NCBI RefSeq assembly: GCF_014873145.1
Contig: NZ_JADBEK010000001.1
Span: forward strand, 5,890,001-5,954,000
Direction: 5' to 3'
From: Nonomuraea angiospora
GTDB taxonomy: Bacteria > Actinomycetota > Actinomycetes > Streptosporangiales > Streptosporangiaceae
DNA: 64,000 nucleotides
In this document: in pieces, positions 58,156-64,000 of the stretch
Position numbering within the stretch: the stretch's first letter is position 1
Layout of the letters: the number at the start of each line of letters is the position of its first letter
Program-made: the position numbers and the translations under genes
The notes under the pieces: generated by a model
Told to the model about the DNA's origin: nothing
Database searches by the model: none
What the model saw: the letters and a program-made list of their open reading frames with translations, nothing else

Positions 58156-58397
58156 GATCTCCTCCTGTTTGTTCGCGATGCGCCATCGCACCGCTTGCTC
58201 AGGCCCGGTCCCGCCGGTCGCCGCCCTTGCTTACTGCGATGCTGCGCATCGCGGCTCGGTCGCTGAGGTCCGGTCTCTTCCCTCGTCACTCCGGTCGCTA
58301 CGCTCCCTTCGTTCCTCAGTCCAGAGACCGGCGCTCCCTCGCGGGGGAGTTTGCCTCCGACTTGCCTTCTCATATGTCGAGACGGCAGTATCGGTTT
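58156..58397. promoter_or_regulatory. Divergent leuC/IclR control region with structured leuC leader
   Basis: The IclR gene side has TTGCCT (58362-58367) and CAGTAT (58386-58391), 18 nt apart, ending 6 nt before its ATG, so that mRNA is likely leaderless. TCTCATATGTCGAGA (58369-58383) between them is a near palindrome and an operator candidate. On the leuC side, the RNA can form stems at 58236-58242/58246-58252 (7 bp) and 58270-58278/58323-58331 (9 bp). I see no leucine-rich leader peptide or T-box sequence. Confidence 0.55.
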
Positions 58398-59114
58398 ATG
58401 GACAACTCTAGCGGAGTCGGAGTACTCGACAAGGCAGTTCTTGTACTCAATGCCCTCGAAGCGGGACCCGCTTCCCTGGCGCAGCTCGTCCAGGCCACCG
58501 GTCTGGCCCGCCCCACGGCCCACCGGCTGGCCGTCGCACTTGAGCACCACCGCATTGTGAGTCGTGACACACAGGGCAGGTTCGTACTGGGTCCCCGGCT
58601 TTCCGAGTTGTCCACCGCGGCCGGCGAGGACCGGCTGCTGGCGGTGGCCGCCCCCGTGCTGATGCAGCTCAGGGATCTCACCGGGGAGAGCGCGCAACTC
58701 TACCGCCGCCAGGGCGACGAGCGCGTCTGCGTCGCGGCCGCCGAACGCGCGAGCGGCCTGCGGGACACCGTGCCGGTGGGCTCCGCGCTGCCCATGGGGG
58801 CGGGCTCGGCCGCGCAGATACTGCTGGCGTGGGAGGAGCCGGACCGGCTGCACCGCGGCCTGCGCGGCGCCAAGTTCAGCGCCGCGACCCTCGCCTCCGT
58901 ACGGCGCCGCGGCTGGGCCCACAGCGTCGGCGAGCGCGAGCAGGGGGTGGCCAGCGTGTCGGCGCCCATAAGGGGCAGCGGCGGCAAGGTGATCGCGGCC
59001 GTGTCGGTCTCCGGCCCCATCGAACGGCTCACGAGGGCACCGGGACGGCTCCACGCGGTGCCCGTTATGGCGGCGGCCGAACGTATAACGGAGGCAATGC
59101 GCCGCACGTCATGA
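58398..59114 (+). CDS. ndgR: IclR-family regulator of leucine biosynthesis (NdgR/LtbR-like)
   Basis: A 238-aa IclR regulator. The winged HTH is at 1-65 (GVLDKAVLVLNALEAGPASL, ARPTAHRLAVALE). The IclR effector domain follows (RGWAHSVGEREQGVASVSAP). Divergence from leuCD is the hallmark of Streptomyces NdgR and corynebacterial LtbR, which regulate leuCD and amino-acid metabolism. It is probably translated from a leaderless mRNA. Confidence 0.9.
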   Translation: MDNSSGVGVLDKAVLVLNALEAGPASLAQLVQATGLARPTAHRLAVALEHHRIVSRDTQGRFVLGPRLSELSTAAGEDRLLAVAAPVLMQLRDLTGESAQLYRRQGDERVCVAAAERASGLRDTVPVGSALPMGAGSAAQILLAWEEPDRLHRGLRGAKFSAATLASVRRRGWAHSVGEREQGVASVSAPIRGSGGKVIAAVSVSGPIERLTRAPGRLHAVPVMAAAERITEAMRRTS

Positions 59115-59172
59115 TCGGCGAAACCAGGTATTTGGGGAGCCGAGTGCCTCGTGGGCGCACTAGCCTGAGTGC

Positions 59173-60885
59173 GTGACAGATCGCATCGAGGTAGCCGCCA
59201 CTGAGCTGCGACCCCTGCTCGAAGAGTTCATCATGTGGGCGCGTGCGAACGCGCCCGGAAGCGACCCCGAGCTCGTGGGGCCCGCCGCACTGTGGCACCG
59301 TCTCGCCTTCTCGCAGGACCTCGGCACGTGGAAGCGTGCTGACCTGCGCAACCTGCTGCTCGACCGCATGCCCAAGGTCGTGGAGGATCCCGACGCCGCC
59401 GCGGACGGGATGCTCCCGGCCGTGGACGCGTACCTGACGTTCCTCTCCCAGACCGGCAGGCTCGCCAAGGGCTCGGACTCCCTCGCCGATCTGCAGGCTG
59501 AGCTCGACGACGTCGAGGACGAGTTCGTCGACCTCATGGAAGAGCTGCTCGACGACGCCGAAGGCGACGACGAGGAGGAGGACGAGGTCGGCGACCTGGG
59601 CGATTTCGAGCCGTTCGCGGACGACCTCGCCGAACTCGACACGATCAGGCTGCGGCCCGACTCGGAGCTGGCCGCGGCGGCCCGGCAGGCGCCACTGGTG
59701 GCCAAGGCCCGCGACCTCGCCCTCTGGGTGGGGTCCGGTCGCCGGGTGGGCGAGGACACCCTGCTCACCGACGCCGAGGTGGAGGAGGCGCTGGCGGCCG
59801 TCGGGCTGCCCAGGCCCGACACCGAGGGCCCGATCGCCGAGGCCGTCCCGCAGCTGTGGAACATCTGGAACCTGGCCGTGGACCTGGAGTTCCTCCAGCC
59901 CGGCGAGGGCAACACGGTCGCGGTGCAGGACGATACCTCGGAGTGGCCGTTCGACGACGACGAGGACGTGCTCGACGCCTGGATGCTCGGGCTCCACTCC
60001 GTCGACTACGGCGACCCCGAGCTGAGCGACGAAGACCTCACGATGGCGCTGGCTGGCCTGACCCGCGGCCTGCTGGTCAGGCTGCTGCTGGCGGGCGGCT
60101 CGCGCGACCTCGACGACCTGGCGCAGGACCTGGCCGAGTCCGCCGCCGACCTCGACGAGCTGGGCTCGGACGCGTGGGAGGCGGCAGGCGACCCGCTGGC
60201 CCCCGCCATCGACTGGCTCGCCGGATACGGCATGGTCGAGCTCGACGGCAGCACCCTGCGCCTCACGCCGCTCGGCACCGAGGGCGTCGTCCACCTGGTG
60301 GACGACGCCGACATCGAGGTGGACGCGCGGCCCGCGATCGAGTCCATGAGCGCCCACGAGCTGCTGGCGCTCAGCGCCGAGCTGCCCGAGGAGGAGGCCG
60401 ACGCGGAGTTCGCGGCCTGGATGCGGCTCCGGGAGCCGGGCAAGGCGGCCGAGGAGCTGCTGGAGGCGGCGGCCGAGGACGAGAGCGACGCGCTGATCAG
60501 GGTGCAGGCGGCCAGCGTGGTCGGCACCCTGGGCGAGGCCGCCATCCCGGCCTGGCAGGCGGCCCTCAAACAGCCCTCGCTCCGGCCCTACGCGGCCACG
60601 CACCTGAGCCAGCTGGAGATCGAGGGGGCTCCCGAGCCCACCCAGGACGACACCCACTGGCTGATCCTGGACATGTGGACGATCTCGGCCGGGCTGGGGC
60701 GTTCGGAGTTCGTGAGCAGCCTGCGGGACATCGGGCCGGAGATGGTCAACGACCTGCTCGAGGTGATCTGGCGGATTCCGCACTCGCACGTGGAGGAGCT
60801 GCTGGACCTGATCTCCCAGGTCCACCCGGACAAGCAGGTCGCCAAGGCGGCCCGCCGCGCCCTCTTCAAGGCCCGCTCGGTGTAA
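59173..60885 (+). CDS. Large acidic protein of unknown function
   Basis: A 570-aa, very Asp/Glu-rich protein with no membrane segments. I recognise no family. The centre includes an extreme acidic run (near 130-150). The C-terminal part (about 400-560) has helical pairs resembling HEAT-like repeats, for example [20 protein letters not shown] and DKQVAKAARRALFKARSV. A TAGCCT box at 59161-59166 lies 6 nt before the GTG at 59173, suggesting a leaderless mRNA. A strong terminator follows. Codon usage matches neighbours. Confidence 0.8.
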   Translation: MTDRIEVAATELRPLLEEFIMWARANAPGSDPELVGPAALWHRLAFSQDLGTWKRADLRNLLLDRMPKVVEDPDAAADGMLPAVDAYLTFLSQTGRLAKGSDSLADLQAELDDVEDEFVDLMEELLDDAEGDDEEEDEVGDLGDFEPFADDLAELDTIRLRPDSELAAAARQAPLVAKARDLALWVGSGRRVGEDTLLTDAEVEEALAAVGLPRPDTEGPIAEAVPQLWNIWNLAVDLEFLQPGEGNTVAVQDDTSEWPFDDDEDVLDAWMLGLHSVDYGDPELSDEDLTMALAGLTRGLLVRLLLAGGSRDLDDLAQDLAESAADLDELGSDAWEAAGDPLAPAIDWLAGYGMVELDGSTLRLTPLGTEGVVHLVDDADIEVDARPAIESMSAHELLALSAELPEEEADAEFAAWMRLREPGKAAEELLEAAAEDESDALIRVQAASVVGTLGEAAIPAWQAALKQPSLRPYAATHLSQLEIEGAPEPTQDDTHWLILDMWTISAGLGRSEFVSSLRDIGPEMVNDLLEVIWRIPHSHVEELLDLISQVHPDKQVAKAARRALFKARSV

Positions 60886-60901
60886 CCACCGCCCTTCGGG
60901 A

Positions 60902-60928
60902 GGCCCTCGCCACTCGGCGGGGGCCTTT
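60902..60928 (+). terminator. Terminator of the acidic-protein gene
   Basis: A 10-bp stem (60902-60911 with 60916-60925, one G:U pair), 4-nt loop, then TTTCCATTT. It starts 16 nt after the stop codon. Confidence 0.85.
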
Positions 60929-60973
60929 CCATTTCAAGCACACCAGGGCCTCCCGGGACTCTCCGTTCTTCCG

Positions 60974-61369
60974 GCGAGCAACCCACCGCACACGGCCAGG
61001 TCCATCGACCCTGCACGTCGGCAGCGAGCACCCACCGCGCAAAGCCAGGCGCCTCGGGTGGGCAAGCCGCCGCTCGCGGCCGGGGGCCCGTGGGTCTCGC
61101 ACGCCACAGCGAGCACCCACTGAACGGGGCCGGACGCCTCGGACCGGACACCCACCGAATGGGGGCCGGACGCCTCGGACCGGACACCCGCCGCAAGCAC
61201 GCGGCCAGCCCTTGGACCGGACACCCAGCGCACGCGGCCGGCCCCTCGATCCTGCACGCCTGCAGCAAGCGCACACCGAACGGCGGCGGGCGCCTCGGGT
61301 CGGCATTCACGCGCACGTGGCTCGATGCCTCGGGTCGGCAACCCCACCGCACCCGGCCCGGGTCCTGTT
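60974..61369. repeat. Degenerate 35-37-bp tandem repeats
   Basis: About eight to ten imperfect units with a CACCCACCG-type start and a GGCCGGACGCCTCGG-type end. Clear steps begin at 61114, 61149, 61185 and 61222 (35, 36 and 37 nt apart). Long open frames arise on both strands as a by-product; I see no gene. Confidence 0.7.
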
Positions 61370-61411
61370 CGGGGAGGCGGTCGGACCTCCCGTGGAAGTG
61401 GCAGGCGAGGC

Positions 61412-61451
61412 CGGAAAACAGAAACGCTCCGGGGCTGTGAGCGCCGGAGCG
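61412..61451 (-). terminator. Terminator of the tRNA-Glu pair
   Basis: On the minus strand an 8-bp stem (61425-61432 with 61444-61451) is followed by TTTCTGTTTTCC. It lies 15 nt after the end of the second tRNA. Confidence 0.8.
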
Positions 61452-61465
61452 AGTGTGATAGACGT

Positions 61466-61536
61466 AGTCCCGACCGGATTCGAACCGGCGCTACCGCCTT
61501 GAGAGGGCGGCGTCCTGGGCCACTAGACGACGGGAC
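61466..61536 (-). tRNA. tRNA-Glu (CTC)
   Basis: Folds as a cloverleaf on the minus strand. The anticodon stem CCGCC/GGCGG encloses the loop CTCTCAA (anticodon CTC). The T-arm GGTTCGAATCC is standard. No CCA is encoded. It is identical in sequence to the copy at 61560-61630. Confidence 0.93.
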
Positions 61537-61559
61537 CTTCGCGGGCTTGTGACAGTGGT

Positions 61560-61630
61560 AGTCCCGACCGGATTCGAACCGGCGCTACCGCCTTGAGAGG
61601 GCGGCGTCCTGGGCCACTAGACGACGGGAC
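61560..61630 (-). tRNA. tRNA-Glu (CTC), second copy
   Basis: Same 71-nt sequence as the neighbouring tRNA-Glu, separated by 23 nt. It comes first in transcription. Both anticodon stems and T-arms are intact, so neither is a decayed copy. Confidence 0.93.
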
Positions 61631-61711
61631 CCTGTCCACAAGCTGCTGGTGCCGGGATCTCCCCGGCAACGCAGGTAACTCTACCGCACCCCGGAGACCA
61701 CACCAAACCGC

Positions 61712-62293
61712 TTAACGGCCCATCAGGTCGGGTCTGTGGCGGCGTACCCAATCCCCCATCGCCCCGCCTTCCCACAGCGGGTCGAACTCCCCGAGCGGGA
61801 TCGCCACCTCCGGCCGGCCGGTGGCCGGGTCCACGGGAACCCGGGCCAGCCGCTCGCGCGTCCAGCCCGGCACGCGGGGCGGCACCGTACGCTCGCCCCA
61901 CCCGACGAGCCCCACCGAACGCAGCGGCTCCACCCGTACCCGCACGCCGCCCGGACGGCCGATGCGCCTGGGACTGGCCAGCCGGGTGTCCACGACGTCG
62001 ATCCTGGTGATGTCGGGCCAGCGGAGGCGGACGCGGAAGCCGTACGAGTCGGTCAGCTCCACGCCGTCGGCGGAGAAGCGGACGACGGTGCCGGTGGTCA
62101 GGCGGCGGTGTTTGGCCACGAGCACGGCCAGGAGGGCAGCGGTGGCCAGCGCCCCGATGACGGCGCCCAGCGGGGTGCTGCCGGTGAAGATGGCGCCGAG
62201 GAGCAGGCAGACGGCGAAGAAGAGGGCGAGCGGAGCGGCGAACGGGGCGACGAAGCGCGGGAAGTTGCCCGCGCGAATCCGAAACTCATCCAT
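61712..62293 (-). CDS. Membrane protein with PH-like domain
   Basis: A 193-aa protein. Residues ~15-60 form two transmembrane helices (FAAPLALFFAVCLLLGAIF, AVIGALATAALLAVLVA). A cytoplasmic bacterial PH-like part follows (VRFSADGVELTDSYGFRVRL, ITRIDVV), then a Pro-rich end. It follows the response regulator after 62 nt on the same strand, and may be part of the two-component operon. Function unknown. Confidence 0.75.
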   Translation of the reverse strand: MDEFRIRAGNFPRFVAPFAAPLALFFAVCLLLGAIFTGSTPLGAVIGALATAALLAVLVAKHRRLTTGTVVRFSADGVELTDSYGFRVRLRWPDITRIDVVDTRLASPRRIGRPGGVRVRVEPLRSVGLVGWGERTVPPRVPGWTRERLARVPVDPATGRPEVAIPLGEFDPLWEGGAMGDWVRRHRPDLMGR

Positions 62294-62355
62294 AAGCCGG
62301 GCGGACTTTACCCAAACCGCTGCCGTGTCTCCACCCTCACGGCCCTGGCACGCTG

Positions 62356-62970
62356 TCAGTCGGTGAGGAGGCCGCGGCGGTAGGCCTCGGCCACGGCGGA
62401 TGCGCGGTCGCGGACGTCGAGCTTGGCGTAGATGTGCAGGAGGTGGGTCTTGACGCTGGCCTCGCTGATGAACAGGCTCGCCGCCGCCACCTTGTTCGTC
62501 GCTCCCCCGGCCACCAGGCGCAGCACCTCCAGTTCCCGTTTGCTGAGCCTCCCCCTGGTGGGCTTGCGAAGGGCCGCCGCGAGCCGGCCGGCCACGGCCG
62601 GGGCGAGGACGGTCTCGCCCCGGTGGGTGGCGCGGACGGCGCGCACCAGCTCCTCCGGCGGGGCGTCCTTCAGCAGGTAGCCGGTGGCGCCCGCTTCGAG
62701 GGCGGGCAGGACGTCGGTGTCGAACGTGGTCAGGACCAGCACCCGCGGGCCCGTGCCGCTGAGGCGGCGGATGGCGGTGACGCCGTCCATCCCCGGCATG
62801 CGCAGGTCCATCAGGACGATGTCGGGCTCAAGCTCGGCGGCCAGGCGTACGGCCTCCGCGCCGTCGGCCGCCTCGCCGACGATCTCAAGGTCGGGCTCGC
62901 CACCGAGTGCCGCGCGCAGGCCGTCGCGCACGATGGGGTGGTCGTCCGCTATCAGCAGCCTCAGCCGCAT
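62356..62970 (-). CDS. NarL/FixJ-family response regulator
   Basis: A 204-aa two-component regulator. The receiver domain has acidic pocket DDHP (near 7-10), phospho-acceptor Asp in DIVLMDLRMPGMDGV, and the conserved Lys in GYLLKDAPPEEL. The LuxR-type HTH is LSKRELEVLRLVAGGATNKV. The ATG at 62970 follows GGAAGGGGAGAG. It is downstream of its likely histidine kinase. Confidence 0.93.
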   Translation of the reverse strand: MRLRLLIADDHPIVRDGLRAALGGEPDLEIVGEAADGAEAVRLAAELEPDIVLMDLRMPGMDGVTAIRRLSGTGPRVLVLTTFDTDVLPALEAGATGYLLKDAPPEELVRAVRATHRGETVLAPAVAGRLAAALRKPTRGRLSKRELEVLRLVAGGATNKVAAASLFISEASVKTHLLHIYAKLDVRDRASAVAEAYRRGLLTD

Positions 62971-63040
62971 CTCTCCCCTTCCGGCCGACACTCGTCTCTC
63001 TCTCCCTCGTCAGGCTCTCATCCATCGCCCCTCCTTGGGC

Positions 63041-63155
63041 CGGCTCCGACCACGCGTCCGCCGGCCAGGGTGCGGGACCGGCTCTGACTATGCGTGCGCC
63101 AGCCAGGGCGCGGGGGCGGCTCTGACCACGCGGGCGTCTGCCAGGGCGCGGGGGC
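63041..63155. repeat. Three imperfect 38-bp tandem repeats
   Basis: Units start at 63041, 63079 and 63117 with CGGCTCYGAC and contain CCAGGGYGCGGG. They fill the 300-nt gap (62971-63270) between the histidine kinase end and the response regulator start. I see nothing else clear in that gap. Confidence 0.75.
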
Positions 63156-63270
63156 GCCTCAAGTGCTGCCTTGGGATCAGGGGCGGAGGAGGGCGGGGCT
63201 GGCGAGCGTTGGGGATGGGGAGCAGGGCGCGGTGGTCTATCTCGGGTGATCGCCGTGGACGGCTCGCGGA

Positions 63271-64000
63271 TCATGGGTGGTCGTCCTCGGCGGGGAGCAT
63301 GGGGATGGCGGCGGCCACGGCGGTGCCCTGGCCGGGGGTGGACTCGAGGTGGAGGGTGCCGCCGACGGCGCGGACGCGTTGGCGCATTCCGTCGAGGCCG
63401 AAGCCGTCAGCGGGCTTCTGCGGGGCGAACCCGGCGCCGTCGTCTCGAATGTCGAGGAGGACGGTTTCGTCCGTGTACGACAGGGTCAGGCCCGTCCTGG
63501 AGGCTCTGGCGTGCTTGGCGACGTTGGCCAGAGCCTCCTGGGCCACGCGGAACAGCGTGTCCTCGATGGGGGCGGCCAGGGCGACCGGGGTGCCGGTGAT
63601 CTCGAGGATCAGGTCGACGCCGGCCGACCGGGACCACGACTCGGCCAGGTCGGTGATCGCGTCCGGGAGCTTCGAGGTCTCCAGCGGCTCCGGGCGCAGG
63701 GCGCGTACGGACCGGCGGGCCTCGGAGAGGCTGCGGCGGGCCAGGTCGGCGGCCTGGTCGAGGTGGCGGCGGCGGGTCTCGGCCCTGGAGGTGCGGTCGG
63801 CGGCGTTGAGCTGGCCGATCAAGGCGACGAGGTCCTGGGCGACCGTGTCGTGGATCTCTCCGGCCACGCGGTGCCGCTCGTCGAGCATGCCCGCCCGCCT
63901 GGCCTGGTCGAGGAGCCGGGCGTTGAGTGAGGCGTTCTCGGCCATGGCGGCGCGCAGGCGCTCGACCAGGCGGCGGCGCTTGTCGTGCTCGGCGGAGACG
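63271..64000 (-). CDS. Histidine kinase, C-terminal part (runs off the right edge)
   Basis: The C-terminal ~242 residues of a NarL-type sensor kinase. HisKA_3 phospho-acceptor histidine is in ERHRVAGEIHDTVAQDLVAL. The HATPase domain has N box QEALANVAKHARA, G1 IRDDGAGF, G2 GFGLDGMRQR. The start and sensing domain lie outside the window. It is the partner of the response regulator gene at 62356-62970. Confidence 0.9.
   Translation of the reverse strand, partial: VSAEHDKRRRLVERLRAAMAENASLNARLLDQARRAGMLDERHRVAGEIHDTVAQDLVALIGQLNAADRTSRAETRRRHLDQAADLARRSLSEARRSVRALRPEPLETSKLPDAITDLAESWSRSAGVDLILEITGTPVALAAPIEDTLFRVAQEALANVAKHARASRTGLTLSYTDETVLLDIRDDGAGFAPQKPADGFGLDGMRQRVRAVGGTLHLESTPGQGTAVAAAIPMLPAEDDHP

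Noticed and set aside
58156..58397. T-box or leucine attenuator in the leuC leader
   Set aside because: No AGGGTGGNACCGCG-type T-box sequence and no run of Leu codons is present.
58113..59054. A 313-codon minus frame across the leuC leader and the IclR gene
   Set aside because: It is antisense to the IclR gene, which has clear domains. The leader part alone has no ribosome site or conserved motif.
60974..61369. CRISPR array or a Gly/Pro/Arg-repeat protein gene
   Set aside because: There are no spacers and the units are degenerate. The open frames exist on both strands with shifting frame because the unit length varies between 35 and 37 nt.

Overview
The window is about 64 kb of very GC-rich DNA with strong third-position GC bias, many GTG/TTG starts and several genes that look leaderless. 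This is typical of a filamentous actinomycete. The gene order ftsY-smc-acyP-mutM-rnc-rpmF-DUF177-coaD-rsmD-recG-DAK2-rpmB-thiD-thiL-Lrp-DUF3515-ddl-gpsA-plsC-cofC-hup-leuDC-IclR-tRNA-Glu matches the core chromosome of Streptomyces and its relatives. The details suggest a Streptosporangiales-type organism (for example Nonomuraea-like), but genus is an inference.

Left part (1-12.3 kb): a truncated secreted coiled-coil protein, a large secreted M14 zinc carboxypeptidase, an aldehyde dehydrogenase, and then a five-gene minus-strand block. That block is the most unusual part of the window. A protein resembling only the front half of an adenylate-forming (acyl-CoA synthetase-like) enzyme sits just before a large NB-ARC/LuxR (LAL-type) regulator. 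The two-gene module occurs twice in tandem, with nearly the same spacing (52 and 54 nt) and regulator length (809 and 808 aa). An alpha/beta hydrolase ends the block.

Middle accessory part (12.4-29.4 kb): typA, a large unknown membrane protein, DUF2461 and polysaccharide deacetylase genes, a cupin-XRE regulator divergent from an EamA transporter, a MEDS/ATPase sensor protein, an ECF sigma factor resembling SigR, a cysteine-synthase-fold PLP enzyme, a complete iron-siderophore ABC importer with a DmdR/IdeR-like operator, and a TPR protein preceded by a 24-codon peptide gene.

Core part (29.4-61.6 kb): SRP receptor and chromosome segregation (ftsY, smc), acylphosphatase, a LysR/MFS pair, DNA repair (mutM, recG), RNA processing and ribosome genes (rnc, rpmF, rpmB, rsmD), coenzyme A, thiamine and F420 synthesis (coaD, thiD, thiL, cofC), cell wall and lipid synthesis (ddl, gpsA, plsC), HU, leucine biosynthesis (leuC, leuD) with its IclR-type regulator, a large acidic unknown protein, and two identical tRNA-Glu genes. 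Three tandem-repeat patches lie between genes: 53.88-53.99, 60.97-61.37 and 63.04-63.15 kb.

Right edge (61.7-64 kb): a membrane PH-like protein and a NarL-type two-component pair; the histidine kinase runs off the edge.
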